DNA of 64,000 bases from Spartinivicinus poritis (GCF_028858535.1 NZ_JAPMOU010000012.1:100104-164103), one strand, 5' to 3'; shown: positions 35,903-44,634, counted from the first letter of the stretch. Notes: generated by a model not told the origin, from the sequence alone. Numbers and translations: made by a program.

Positions 35903-36823
35903 TTAGATGGCTGGCTGGTGATCTATCGCTTCACATAAATCCAGGATACAGCAACGCATCCATACATTTGCAGAGTCTTCATCAGTACTCTCATGCCAGT
36001 AGAGGTGTACCTCCATGGTAGGGAACTCCTCAAAGGGTAAAGGCAAAATACGAATATTTTGTTGGGCTCGGGCAAAGCGTTCTGGAACCGTCATCGCCAG
36101 ATCTGACTTGCGAATGACTAAAGGCGCTACTAAATAGTGTTGGGCAGTGAATACTACGTTTCGCTGAATACCTAAGCGACCTAACACGGTGTCAACTTCA
36201 TCAGCCTGACCAAAGCGGGGCAAAATTTGTATGTGGTTAAGCTCCAGATAGTGGTCTAACGATAGTCCGCCATTATTCAAGACAGGGTGGCCCTCCCTCA
36301 CCACGCAAACGTAATTATCTTCAAATAGCTTTTGATGTTTCACCTGAGGGTCGAAGTTAAGCGGGGCATCAATGGCGAAGTCTAATCGGCCAGAGGCAAG
36401 TTCTTTAGTGGTTTCTCTAGGGGAAATGGGCTGTGTTTCTATATTTAAGTGAGGCGCTATTTCTTGTAGTTTGGTAAATAAGCGAGGCAGTAAAATAGCT
36501 TCGTTCAAGTCGCCGATGCTTAATCGGAAAAGCTTATCTGCTTCTGCTGGCTCAAAAGAGTCACAGTGCTGAATACTGGTACGCAATAAGCTCAGAGCCT
36601 GACGCACTTGCGCGATGATATTTTGCGCCATTGGCGTTGGCACCATGCCTTGAGAAGTGCGAATAAACAGAGGGTCGTCAAAGGTTTCACGAAGTCGGGC
36701 AAGTGCGTTACTGACGGCGGGTTGAGTGATTCCCAGAATATGACCTGCTCGAGTCAGGTTTGCCTCAGAATAGATAGCATCAAAAACAACAAACAGGTTC
36801 AAGTCTATCTTGCTCAAATTCAT
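35903..36823 (-). CDS. LysR-family regulator (NodD/LeuO-like group)
   Basis: A 306-residue LysR protein. The helix-turn-helix (about residues 7-65) reads LNLFVVFDAIYSEANLTRAG, ITQPAVSNALARLR and DPLFIRTSQGMVPTP; the DPLFxRTxxGMxPTP form is characteristic of the NodD/LeuO/PcpR subgroup. The effector domain follows. It stands alone between liuR and an exonuclease gene, on the same strand as liuR but 127 bp upstream of its start. No target gene is obvious, and the ligand is unknown. Confidence 0.88.
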   Translation of the reverse strand: MNLSKIDLNLFVVFDAIYSEANLTRAGHILGITQPAVSNALARLRETFDDPLFIRTSQGMVPTPMAQNIIAQVRQALSLLRTSIQHCDSFEPAEADKLFRLSIGDLNEAILLPRLFTKLQEIAPHLNIETQPISPRETTKELASGRLDFAIDAPLNFDPQVKHQKLFEDNYVCVVREGHPVLNNGGLSLDHYLELNHIQILPRFGQADEVDTVLGRLGIQRNVVFTAQHYLVAPLVIRKSDLAMTVPERFARAQQNIRILPLPFEEFPTMEVHLYWHESTDEDSANVWMRCCILDLCEAIDHQPAI

Positions 36824-37059
36824 AGAATGCCTCAGTTACTACAAACCACCTGGCGCGACATCCCTGAAGTAAGTGTTGTATTTTTCCTTACGCTTTTTCC
36901 AGAGTAGCAAAAGCTGTTGTAAAGCGTTAACTAATTATTATAAGTTGGTCATTTTATCGTCATGATGTTTACTGTTACTTGGCAATAGTCGTATAAGAGG
37001 AAACCACAGAAGCCGCCTAAGCTTGAGGTTTGACAGCAATAGGCGACAGTATTAGTGGC

Positions 37060-37872
37060 TTAAAAGGTTGCCCAGATAGGACAGTGATCGGAGGGTTTTT
37101 CCATACTCCGAATGGTGTAATCAATGCCTACATCATGGCACTGACTCATCAGTGAAGCAGAAGCTAAAATAAGGTCGATTCGCAAGCCACGCTTTGGCTC
37201 CCGTTCAAAGCCACGGCTGCGATAATCAAACCAGCTAAAGTGGCTGTTATCGGTGGGATTTAATTGACGAAAGCTGTCCTGTAATCCCCAGTCTAAAAGC
37301 GTTTGCAGCCATTCCCGCTCTTCAGGTAAAAAACTACACTTGCCTGTTCTCAACCAGCGTTTGGCATTGTCGGCACCAATACCAATATCAAGATCAGTAT
37401 GAGAGACATTCATATCGCCCATGATAATTAAGGAGTCACTGGGTGTATGGTGCTCAGTGACATATTTTAATAGATCTGCGTAAAACTGTTGTTTGGCAGG
37501 AAACTTGGTTGGGTGATTGCGACTTTCTCCTTGGGGAAAATAGCCATTAATAATTGTGACTTTGCCTTTTTCAGGGTGAGAGTAGTCGGCGGCGATAAAT
37601 CGTCTTTGTTGCTCATCTGACGGATAATAGGGGAAGCCTTTAACAACATTGGTTAACGGTGTTTTGCTGAGTAAGGCAACACCATAGTGTGATTTCTCAC
37701 CATAATAGCTAACCTCATAACCAAGTTCTTGAATGCTGGATAAAGGGAATTGTTCGTCACTAACCTTGATTTCTTGTAAGCCAATCACGTCAGGTTGATG
37801 AGATTCTATAAGAGCTTTTAATTGGTGAAGCCGGGCACGGATACCATTGACATTAAATGATATGACTTTCAT
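37060..37872 (-). CDS. xthA: Exodeoxyribonuclease III-type AP endonuclease
   Basis: A 270-residue member of the exonuclease III/AP endonuclease family, which removes 3' blocks and cuts at abasic sites in base excision repair. [30 protein letters not shown] (catalytic Glu), [22 protein letters not shown], and [10 protein letters not shown] at the C-terminus with the catalytic His are all present. [22 protein letters not shown] is also typical. It is monocistronic, between a LysR gene and a divergent GNAT gene. Confidence 0.93.
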   Translation of the reverse strand: MKVISFNVNGIRARLHQLKALIESHQPDVIGLQEIKVSDEQFPLSSIQELGYEVSYYGEKSHYGVALLSKTPLTNVVKGFPYYPSDEQQRRFIAADYSHPEKGKVTIINGYFPQGESRNHPTKFPAKQQFYADLLKYVTEHHTPSDSLIIMGDMNVSHTDLDIGIGADNAKRWLRTGKCSFLPEEREWLQTLLDWGLQDSFRQLNPTDNSHFSWFDYRSRGFEREPKRGLRIDLILASASLMSQCHDVGIDYTIRSMEKPSDHCPIWATF

Positions 37873-38253
37873 TGAAAACCTTTTAAATACAATTCTAGAT
37901 AAAAAATACTACCTTAATAGCAACTTAGCCTAACACTGTAAATAGTCGTTAGCAGTGAAGAAATGAAGGCAATTGGATTATTTTAGAAGCTGATAAGGTT
38001 TGCTTATTGTGAAGTAGTTGGCATTGGTTGATTGCCGTGATATGGTGCAAATAATCGAGTCAATAATGAGACAAACAAAAGATCATAATCCATATGCAAT
38101 AAGGTAAGAAGGTTAACAATAAACGCTTTATGACTTTCATCTGCTTAGGATGCAGTTGCCACAATATAGTCAGCGCAACGATAGCCAAGAAGGTATTTGC
38201 ACAGGAAAGATAATAAGAATGATATTGACTGTTTAAAGTCAATGGAGGAGTCA
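37873..38253. promoter_or_regulatory. xthA/GNAT divergent spacer with palindrome
   Basis: A 381-bp spacer. Next to the GNAT ribosome site is an inverted repeat ATTGACT (38224-38230) and AGTCAAT (38237-38243) with a 6-bp spacer. Its half-site ATTGAC also occurs in the 24-bp palindrome before the Tus-like gene. No promoter is clear, and a 79-codon minus-strand frame there overlaps the GNAT gene and is not supported. Confidence 0.4.
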
Positions 38254-38919
38254 ATGACAGAGTACGCCCTTCAACTGAATGTGGAAGACCAACTGACAAG
38301 GATTGTATACATTGATGAAAACTTTAGTCGTGAAGCGCGCTCGATGCTTTACCACGCCTATCTTGAAGAACCTTCAATTCGTTATTTAATGGATGACTCC
38401 AAGCCAAACTATTCGCAGCGTGTACGTGCACTAATTAGAGAGCTTATTAAAGTACATTTTGCTGAAAATCAGCCAGTTATTGGTGTGATGAGGGGGGAGC
38501 GGCTAGCGGGCTTTGCTTTTGTTTCAACCCCTGATCACCAAGTAGAATTATTTGAGTCATTACGCTGGCGTTGGCGGCTAATGCTGTCTGTTGGTTTGCA
38601 GGCTGCTGAGCGATTTATTAATTATCGAAAAGAAGTGGCTGCCCTCTTAGCGGATAAGCGGTTTTATCGAGTACCATTAGTGGGAATTAATCCAAAATGG
38701 CAGCATCAGGGGTATGGACGTTTATTAATGGAGGCTGTGGACAGTCTATGTGAAACTGACCAGGGCTCTGAAGGGGTTGTACTGGATACAGGAAATAGTC
38801 GCTACTTGTCGTTTTACAGCTCTCTTGGTTACCAAGAGCTAGGAAAAGTAACGGTAGGCAGTGTGGCTGAGACGGTGTTGGTCAGACCAAACCGAGATCC
38901 CCTGCTTGATGAAGCGTAG
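38254..38919 (+). CDS. GNAT-family N-acetyltransferase
   Basis: A 221-residue acetyltransferase of the GNAT fold. The acetyl-CoA motif is VGINPKWQHQGYGRLLMEAV (about residues 148-167), preceded by GFAFVSTPDH and followed by VVLDTGNSRYLSFYSSLGY, the usual beta6-beta7 end. ATG 38254, five bases after GGAGG, is preferred to ATG 38242. Substrate unknown. The central insert LRWRWRLMLSVGLQAAERF makes it like the 'GNAT family' proteins annotated without substrate in many marine bacteria. Confidence 0.85.
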   Translation: MTEYALQLNVEDQLTRIVYIDENFSREARSMLYHAYLEEPSIRYLMDDSKPNYSQRVRALIRELIKVHFAENQPVIGVMRGERLAGFAFVSTPDHQVELFESLRWRWRLMLSVGLQAAERFINYRKEVAALLADKRFYRVPLVGINPKWQHQGYGRLLMEAVDSLCETDQGSEGVVLDTGNSRYLSFYSSLGYQELGKVTVGSVAETVLVRPNRDPLLDEA

Positions 38920-39057
38920 GCGGCTTGTCAGGTATTTTATATTTAATAATGTGAGCTCATGACAATTAGTTGGCAGATCTTGGTGCCTGAATTCTTGACG
39001 TCTTTAATTTTCAGTCAACCTAGCCAGCCTGCATTCCCACTCGTTTCTAGCAAAGTG

Positions 39058-39102
39058 AACCCATAACAAACAAAGACTTAATTAAAGCTGTTGTATGGGT
39101 TG
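39058..39102. terminator. Hairpin between convergent GNAT and TetR genes
   Basis: AACCCATAACA and TGTTGTATGGGTT can pair around a 20-base AT-rich loop with a two-base bulge. A possible two-way terminator; no long T run. Confidence 0.35.
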
Positions 39103-39129
39103 TTTGCCAGATTAAGCGGTATGATCATT

Positions 39130-39804
39130 TTATTGGTTGAACTTTAGCCCTGTCAGCATGCAGCGAATTTGTAGCTCTAAGAGCTGCTCTGCTGGTGCCC
39201 ACTTCATTTGTTTGATAGTAAGCAGGTTGCTTACAATGCCTTGAACTCCACATAGTAGGGTTTGACCAATTAATGTGTGATCAGATTCTGCAAATGTTTG
39301 TGAGTCACAGCATTTTTTGATTTCGTTGAAAAGTGCTGTGAAATACTGCGATTGCATTATGATTTCGTTGGCTTGTTCATCTTGATCAGGCGTTGAATTT
39401 AGCTCTTCAATAGAAAATACAACACGAAAATGGTCAGGGTGCTTTAGCCAATATTGAGCATAAGCCATTAGCAATGATTTAATTTTATTGATGGAGTCCG
39501 CATTTTCTTGCTGATCCACTGCAAAATCACTTAACTGAGAAAAAATATCTACCCAGATAAAATGCAATAATGACCGTTTGTTTTCAAAGTAATAATAGAG
39601 GGTTCTTGGCGTACACCCAACACGAGCGGCGATTTTTCTGACCGAGACTTGATCTACGCCCTCATTAATAAAAAGTTCTTTGGCAACGCCAATGATTTTA
39701 CTTCTGATGGCAGCCTGTTCTTCAGGTGATTTAGGCGGCCTGCCTTGCTTCCGTTTTACTGTAGTATCCACTGCTAAAAAGACCTCTTCACACCAGCAGT
39801 TCAA
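39130..39804 (-). CDS. TetR-family regulator
   Basis: A 224-residue TetR protein. The DNA-binding domain includes VSVRKIAARVGCTPRTLYYYFENKRSLLHFIW (about residues 50-81), preceded by a basic patch KRKQGRPPKSPEEQ resembling an AT-hook. The ligand-binding domain is typical in size but gives no ligand clue. It is divergent from the Tus-like gene across 441 bp that contain a perfect 24-bp palindrome, a likely operator, which lies nearer to the Tus-like gene. A first residues stretch CWCEEVFLAVD before the basic patch may mean the true start is a little further in. Confidence 0.87.
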   Translation of the reverse strand: MNCWCEEVFLAVDTTVKRKQGRPPKSPEEQAAIRSKIIGVAKELFINEGVDQVSVRKIAARVGCTPRTLYYYFENKRSLLHFIWVDIFSQLSDFAVDQQENADSINKIKSLLMAYAQYWLKHPDHFRVVFSIEELNSTPDQDEQANEIIMQSQYFTALFNEIKKCCDSQTFAESDHTLIGQTLLCGVQGIVSNLLTIKQMKWAPAEQLLELQIRCMLTGLKFNQ

Positions 39805-40161
39805 ATTAAGTCCGTTAATTACTCATCAGAGGGAGTAGGTTTAGTGAATATACCAAATTAAAGAGACCAGAAGCTGACGTAGTTGGAAATCTGCAAACAG
39901 AGTAGGGTAATTTTAATCAATTAAGTGAAATATTTTGCATATTTTATTGTAAATAGCTAAACAATTTTAGACAGTGAGATGACTTTTATAGCTCATTTTT
40001 AGTCTGTTTTTTCATCAAGTGTTATAAAGATAAAATAAATAATGTTAACTAACAAGCGCTTGAAGTGAGAGAGAAGCACTACTTATCAAGAATGTTTTGC
40101 ATAATTAATAATCAATTTTAGTTTAAAAAAACATACGACATGAAAGATTGTATATATGTCG
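39805..40161. other. AT-rich TetR/Tus-like spacer
   Basis: A 357-bp AT-rich stretch upstream of the palindrome at 40162. I see no gene, no strong promoter pair and no repeat in it. The tetR promoter should lie here. Confidence 0.4.
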
Positions 40162-40185
40162 AAATTATTGACAGGTCAATAATTT
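40162..40185. promoter_or_regulatory. 24-bp palindrome, putative TetR operator
   Basis: Two 11-bp arms, AAATTATTGAC and GTCAATAATTT, separated by AG, form a perfect inverted repeat 61 bp before the Tus-like gene. TTGACA at 40168-40173 inside it could be a -35 box, but a matching -10 is weak. TetR operators commonly have this size, and the neighbouring TetR gene makes it the likely ligand. Confidence 0.6.
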
Positions 40186-40201
40186 TAGACCATCCTAACA
40201 C
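40185..40201 (+). repeat. 17-bp repeated motif, site 1
   Basis: TTAGACCATCCTAACAC occurs here, 45 bp before the Tus-like gene, and again exactly at 42960-42976. It starts at the last base of the palindrome. Its complement (TTAGGATGGT then CTAA) resembles parts of E. coli Ter sites but lacks four central bases. Confidence 0.5.
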
Positions 40202-40245
40202 ACTCAGTTAACATCCAATAAAATCAAAACAGCGAACAAACAAAG

Positions 40246-41238
40246 ATGAGAACTCCCACATTTACTGAGAAGGAAGCGTTGCAACGGGAAATTGTAGGGG
40301 AAAGGTTTCACACTTTGGAGCGCTTTGGTGATCAGCTGAAACAGCAGCTGCTCAAAAGTACTCAATTCACTATTCATACAGCTTGTGAAATCCCTATTAG
40401 AGAAGCCAGTGAAGTACCTGAGAGTCTAGAGGTTAAGCAGTTAGACTCAACTCATGAGACGACAAAGCGTGCCTTGATAAATCTATTGACTGATTTTTAT
40501 AAAGCTGATGAGCAAAGTATTGTTTCAACTAAACGTTTAAGTGGTGTGGTGAGTATTGATGCAGACTGCTTCCTACAATTGAAGCAGTTTAATCAACTGA
40601 AAATGTCGCTTAAAGAGGCTATGTTAAAATTGCCTTTCAAAATAAGGCGACATATGCATAAGTATTTGTCGTCACCCGGTCAACCAACAGTTGTTTTACT
40701 ACAGGCTTATCGACAAGTACCTTTATATTCCAAGGCATTGCTAGCTGAGCAGCCCGGTATTGTAGCTAAGATTCAATTACATTGGCGTCGTAAAGGGGTA
40801 GGAGGGAAACAGACGACAGTTGCAGAACTACGGGATCGGTTGATAGCAGAAGCCAATGGCTTGTTTGGTGAGGGGTGCTGCCAAAAGCCATATACTGAGT
40901 TCAACTCAGACAATGGTAGGTTAACTCACTTTCGAATGAATATTGAAGCATTAACAGAGTTACCTGATAATGAAGTCTTGTTTGCTGACTATCGACTGAT
41001 TCGTCCTCATCCACGGGCCAATATATTCTTTGCTGATGAGCGGGGCCAAATACTAACGAAGCCATTGACACCTGTGGCTGTGATGCCCATTTTTATTCAT
41101 CAAATGGAGTCTTTTTCAACAAAACCGCTTTCTAACCTTACCCCTCGTGATATAAGTCGGGATGGAAAGCAATTAGCTGATGTGCCTGTGACTGAAAACC
41201 CATATGCTTTTCGCTATTTAGTGCCTCGCTATAGTTAA
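40246..41238 (+). CDS. tus: Tus-like DNA replication terminus site-binding protein
   Basis: A 330-residue protein that I align by eye to the E. coli replication-terminator protein Tus (309 aa). Matching blocks are RLSGVVSIDAD (Tus RLPGVLCYQVD), VVLLQAYRQVPLY with LHWRRK further on (Tus ITLNAYRTLTVL, GWANKH), LPDNEVLFADYRLIRPHPRAN (here cut for length; Tus [20 protein letters not shown]), TKPLTPVAVMP (Tus ACPTPLIAL) and the end FRYLVPRYS (Tus LRLIIPRLH). Order and spacing agree along the whole chain. Tus blocks replication forks at Ter sites in one direction. Homology is remote, so binding specificity may differ. The 45-bp leader carries a 17-bp motif and a TetR-type palindrome. Confidence 0.75.
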   Translation: MRTPTFTEKEALQREIVGERFHTLERFGDQLKQQLLKSTQFTIHTACEIPIREASEVPESLEVKQLDSTHETTKRALINLLTDFYKADEQSIVSTKRLSGVVSIDADCFLQLKQFNQLKMSLKEAMLKLPFKIRRHMHKYLSSPGQPTVVLLQAYRQVPLYSKALLAEQPGIVAKIQLHWRRKGVGGKQTTVAELRDRLIAEANGLFGEGCCQKPYTEFNSDNGRLTHFRMNIEALTELPDNEVLFADYRLIRPHPRANIFFADERGQILTKPLTPVAVMPIFIHQMESFSTKPLSNLTPRDISRDGKQLADVPVTENPYAFRYLVPRYS

Positions 41239-41239
41239 C

Positions 41240-41266
41240 ATGGTAAAGAGAGTCCAGTTTTACCAT
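41240..41266 (+). terminator. Weak hairpin after Tus-like gene
   Basis: ATGGTAAA and TTTACCAT pair around an 11-base loop, immediately after the stop. There is no T run, so termination is uncertain. Confidence 0.3.
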
Positions 41267-41322
41267 CGTTGGAGGCTGTGCTTTACTGTCTGGTAGTGTT
41301 GCGAAACCATAGTGGTAACCAA

Positions 41323-42081
41323 ATGAAAAAGCCTCTAGCCAGGTTTTTGGGGGTGGTGATATATGCTTGTGCTGTAATAGGCTGGGCTGAAGAGAGTATT
41401 TTGCAAGTCGTGACAGAAGAGTTCCCCCCCTATAACTACACAGACAATCATGAAATTACAGGTATGAGTACAGAAGTCGTTAAAGCTGTGCTTGCTGAGT
41501 TAAAGATTAACGCGGATTTTCGCTCCTACCCTTGGGTCAGGGCATATAAAACGGCGTTGACCAAGCCTAATGTTTTAATTTATTCCATAGGTCGCAATGA
41601 AAAGCGAGAAAAGCTTTTTAAATGGGTAGGGGTGGTTGCACCAGCAAAGTTTTATTTGTTTGCTTTAAAGCAGCGAGCTGATATTCAACTTAACAAGTTA
41701 GAAGAAGCGAAGCAATTTTTGGTGGGTACCTTTCGTGAAAGTGTTCGTGAGCAGTATTTGTTGCAAAAAGGTTTTAAAAAAAATGTCAACATAATCAGTT
41801 ATTACGATTATAAACGTGGTTTGACTATGTTGGTTAATAAACGCATTGATTTATGGGCAATGAATGAAATGGTTGCTTATTATATATGTAAAAGTATGGG
41901 GTATGCTCCAGATAAATTATTACGCCAAGCTTATTTTTTTGCTGAGTTATCTCCAGAGGGCTATTATATGGCCTTTAATAAAGACACAGACGATACGTTA
42001 GTCAATAAGCTCCGGCAGGGTTTAATGGCTATAAAAGATAAAGGTATTTTACAAAAAATTCACCAAAAATATGTAAACTGA
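41323..42081 (+). CDS. Periplasmic solute-binding-like protein (SBP_bac_3)
   Basis: A secreted protein of about 252 residues in the polar-amino-acid binding family. I choose ATG 41323, which gives a signal peptide (KKPLARFLGVVIYACAVIGWA, cleavage near ESIL); the longer frame from 41269 has no such start. VTEEFPPYNYTD, GMSTEVVKAVL, YPWVRAYKTAL, LIYSIGRNEKREKLFKWVG and the end GILQKIHQKY match the protein at 62330-63058 in every block, so the two are paralogues. No permease or ATPase is adjacent, which is common for these stand-alone proteins; ligand and role are unknown. Confidence 0.85.
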   Translation: MKKPLARFLGVVIYACAVIGWAEESILQVVTEEFPPYNYTDNHEITGMSTEVVKAVLAELKINADFRSYPWVRAYKTALTKPNVLIYSIGRNEKREKLFKWVGVVAPAKFYLFALKQRADIQLNKLEEAKQFLVGTFRESVREQYLLQKGFKKNVNIISYYDYKRGLTMLVNKRIDLWAMNEMVAYYICKSMGYAPDKLLRQAYFFAELSPEGYYMAFNKDTDDTLVNKLRQGLMAIKDKGILQKIHQKYVN

Positions 42082-42120
42082 ACGACTCTTGATTTTGGTT
42101 GTATGGTAGCCGTTTTTGGC

Positions 42121-42636
42121 TTAAATTAAATCTTCAATATTATCTTCTCGCTGGTCAGTTATTTTTTTACTTTCTTTATGTTGTGTTTCCTCTTCACCTG
42201 TTGGCGTTGCTGGTTGTTGGTCTTGGTGTGTGGCTTCTTGTGATTGCTTAGGTACTTCAGCTTTTGCTATAGACTCAGTGGGTTTAAGTTGAGGGGGGGT
42301 GTTAGCGTAATGAATCTGATAGTCGTCCATGGTTTGCAAGCAAGGGATAACACGATTAACTTTCAACATAGTGAGTAAGCCTAGCGGTTGTCCTTCAGCC
42401 CCTATAATAAAAATACGTTTTTGTTTTGCTTTTAAAATTTTATGCATGTGGATAATAGTACCAATCCCTGTAGAGTCCATAAATAGTACAGGTCTCAGGT
42501 TGACTAAAACATCATCAGTAATTTTATTTGCTAATTGGTCAAAGATATATTTCAGCTTTCGTGACACTTTTGCATCAAAGTGTTCTTTTAAGGAAATAAC
42601 AACATTTTGTTCTTTTTTATAAATTGAAAAATCCAT
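42121..42636 (-). CDS. STAS-domain protein with disordered tail
   Basis: A 171-residue protein whose first 100 residues are a STAS domain, as in anti-sigma-factor antagonists. FMDSTGIGTIIHMHKI around residue 55 contains the serine that related proteins have phosphorylated. The remaining 70 residues are Gln, Glu, Thr and Pro rich (TGEEETQHKESKK) and probably unfolded. ATG 42636 has AAAGGGA seven bases upstream. No kinase or sigma factor is adjacent, so its partner is elsewhere. The minus strand isolates it from both neighbours. Confidence 0.85.
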   Translation of the reverse strand: MDFSIYKKEQNVVISLKEHFDAKVSRKLKYIFDQLANKITDDVLVNLRPVLFMDSTGIGTIIHMHKILKAKQKRIFIIGAEGQPLGLLTMLKVNRVIPCLQTMDDYQIHYANTPPQLKPTESIAKAEVPKQSQEATHQDQQPATPTGEEETQHKESKKITDQREDNIEDLI

Positions 42637-42959
42637 CAAAGCATCCCTTTCAGTCTTTTTAGTAAGGAGTTAATCGTAGCTGACTTTATTTTCCCTAGTC
42701 TCCTGGGCCGGGGGCTATTGCTTTGTTTTAGTACTTCTTACTAGCATAGCTCAAAGTTGGATAAGCCATGTACGACAGTTGGTATCTTGCCTTAGGGTAG
42801 GAATGATATTTATTCAGTTGTTTATTATTTTAGCTTTAAATGGTTAAGATCAGCCAATTATTAGAGGTGTCTTTGCTTGCCCAGCTGTTTTTATGACAGT
42901 CTGCTTGCTGTAGAGGAGATTGATACGCAATACTAGCAGTATAAACCATAAGCCGTTAA
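42637..42959. other. Spacer before DUF924 gene
   Basis: A 323-bp spacer between the divergent STAS and DUF924 genes. It carries the STAS ribosome site (AAAGGGA) and, at its right edge, the second copy of the 17-bp motif. I see no other gene or repeat. Confidence 0.4.
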
Positions 42960-42976
42960 TTAGACCATCCTAACAC
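42960..42976 (+). repeat. 17-bp repeated motif, site 2
   Basis: Exact copy of TTAGACCATCCTAACAC found at 40185-40201. It ends one base before the DUF924 start codon, so it occupies that gene's ribosome-binding position. Confidence 0.5.
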
Positions 42977-42977
42977 T

Positions 42978-43526
42978 ATGAAAAATACAACATACACGCA
43001 CATTATTGACTTTTGGTTCAATGAAATCACGCCACAGCAGTGGTGGACAAAAGACGATAATTTTGATCAGTTAATCAGGGACCGCTTTTTACCAATACAT
43101 ACTCAAGCAGTGCAAGGTGAACTGTACCATTGGCGTAATGAAGTGGAAGGGCGTTTAGCTGAGGTGATTATTGTTGATCAATTTTCACGCAATATTTTCC
43201 GTAATAAACCTGAAGCTTTTCATTGGGACCCAATGGCTATTGTATTAGCTCAGGAGGCAGTTTTATTGCAGTGGGATACCCGGCTGCCCACTCAGCAACG
43301 TGCATTTTTATATATGCCTTACATGCACAGTGAGTCGTTAGTGATTCATGAGCAAGCGGTTAAGTTATTCAGTCAGTCAGGTTTAGAAAGCAATTTAACA
43401 TTTGAGCTAGAACATAAGGTCATTATTGAACGATTTGGTCGCTACCCTCATCGTAATCAAATAGTAGGTCGTCAGTCGACACCTGAAGAGCTGGCATTTT
43501 TAAAGCAACCCGGCTCTAGCTTTTAA
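42978..43526 (+). CDS. DUF924 family protein
   Basis: A 182-residue cytoplasmic protein of DUF924, a family distantly related to TPR-like helices and without a fixed function. IIDFWFNEITPQQWW, VIIVDQFSRNIFRNKPEAF, FLYMPYMHSES and HKVIIERFGRYPHRN are the family's signature blocks. No Shine-Dalgarno sequence is seen; the position is taken by the repeated 17-bp motif. It precedes a GST-like gene by 32 bp and is probably co-transcribed with it. Confidence 0.85.
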   Translation: MKNTTYTHIIDFWFNEITPQQWWTKDDNFDQLIRDRFLPIHTQAVQGELYHWRNEVEGRLAEVIIVDQFSRNIFRNKPEAFHWDPMAIVLAQEAVLLQWDTRLPTQQRAFLYMPYMHSESLVIHEQAVKLFSQSGLESNLTFELEHKVIIERFGRYPHRNQIVGRQSTPEELAFLKQPGSSF

Positions 43527-43558
43527 AACAATACCGATATTTGTCAAGGAATAAGTTA

Positions 43559-44158
43559 ATGGAATTACTCTATAGTGATGCTTCACCATTTGCGCGGGCG
43601 GTACGCATCGTTATACGTCAGTTAGCAATAGATAATGTCAAGGAAACCATCAGCCACCCATTTAACAATGAGCCACTCCTGTTACATGCTAATCCTTTAG
43701 GAAAGGTGCCTTGTTTAATCATTGATGATCAGCAGGCTTTGATGGATAGTGAGCTAATATGTGATTATTTGGATCGGCATTGGGGAGAGAACACATTACA
43801 TCAAACAATGGATAATAATTGGTCACTACGCCGATTTTTTACCTTAACAAAGGGGGGGTTGGAGTTGGCAGTGGCTTATCAGCAAGAAAAACTGAGAAAA
43901 GAGCAACAGTGCCAGTCGGCATTTTGGTTGACGCGGTTTAGCCATGGGATCCAACGCAGCTTAATAGAGCTAGAGCAGGCCATTAGAGTATTGCCTGACT
44001 CTCCAACTATCGCTCATGTATTTTTAGGCTGTTGCTGCGACTATTTATCATTTCGTCATAGTGAATTACACTGGCAACAGGCGTTTCCAGTGTTGGCTAA
44101 TTGGTTTGAAAACAACTGCCGTGGAAATGAGTGGTTTACTACCAAGCCGAGAGTTTAG
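43559..44158 (+). CDS. Glutathione S-transferase-like protein
   Basis: A 199-residue GST-fold protein. The thioredoxin-like N-terminal half has MELLYSDASPFARAVRIVI, NPLGKVPCLIIDDQQALMDSELICDYLD, the glutathione-site blocks (NPLGKVP, DSELICDYL). The C-terminal half is helical. ATG 43559 has AAGGA eight bases upstream; the longer frame from TTG 43541 overlaps that site. The substrate is unknown. The DUF924-GST pairing is seen in other gammaproteobacteria from my memory of such annotations. Confidence 0.83.
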   Translation: MELLYSDASPFARAVRIVIRQLAIDNVKETISHPFNNEPLLLHANPLGKVPCLIIDDQQALMDSELICDYLDRHWGENTLHQTMDNNWSLRRFFTLTKGGLELAVAYQQEKLRKEQQCQSAFWLTRFSHGIQRSLIELEQAIRVLPDSPTIAHVFLGCCCDYLSFRHSELHWQQAFPVLANWFENNCRGNEWFTTKPRV

Positions 44159-44167
44159 TAGGTAAAG

Positions 44168-44617
44168 ATGAAACAGTGGATTTTTATTGCACTTGGTGTG
44201 TGTTGTAGTCTGGTTGGTGGTCTTTTTTTCGCCATTTCTTTTTTTATTTGGTTTTATTTTGATAATCCCTACTCAGAAGGGTTTTCTTTACCTTTTGTGA
44301 TTACCTTTTTATTGATGATTATCATTGGTAGCTGGATGGTGATAAGGAATAGAAAGCAGTTAAGGCAAATTGAGCAGGAGAGTCTAGAAAAACGCATTCT
44401 AACTGCCATTCAGGCCAATGCAGGTCAAGTCACTGCCGCTGAAGTGGCTGTGTTAGCGGGCTGTACCTTAGAGCAAGCAACAGCTCAATTAGATCAGCTA
44501 TGTGAGAAGGGAATGGGAGAGTTGCAAGTGACGGATGGTGGTAAGCTAGTTTATTTGTTTACTGGGTTTGCTCAAGCAAGTGATAAGGCAACCGCGCGCT
44601 CACCACTCGAACCTTAG
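44168..44617 (+). CDS. Small membrane protein with winged-helix-like domain
   Basis: A 149-residue protein with two membrane helices (about residues 5-28 and 42-60) and a cytoplasmic C-terminal domain. That domain (KRILTAIQANAGQVTAAEVAVLAGCTLEQATAQLDQL, shown only by its ends KRILTAIQ and QLDQLCEKG, residues 75-113) looks like a winged helix of the kind found in small membrane-tethered proteins. It is nine bases after the GST-like gene and likely in the same transcript. I do not know a family name. Role unknown. Confidence 0.65.
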   Translation: MKQWIFIALGVCCSLVGGLFFAISFFIWFYFDNPYSEGFSLPFVITFLLMIIIGSWMVIRNRKQLRQIEQESLEKRILTAIQANAGQVTAAEVAVLAGCTLEQATAQLDQLCEKGMGELQVTDGGKLVYLFTGFAQASDKATARSPLEP

Positions 44618-44634
44618 GTTCAGATCCTATTGCT

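Noticed and set aside
38060..38299. 79-codon minus-strand frame with a hydrophobic part
   Set aside because: Overlaps the GNAT start and ribosome site, lacks a good start site of its own.
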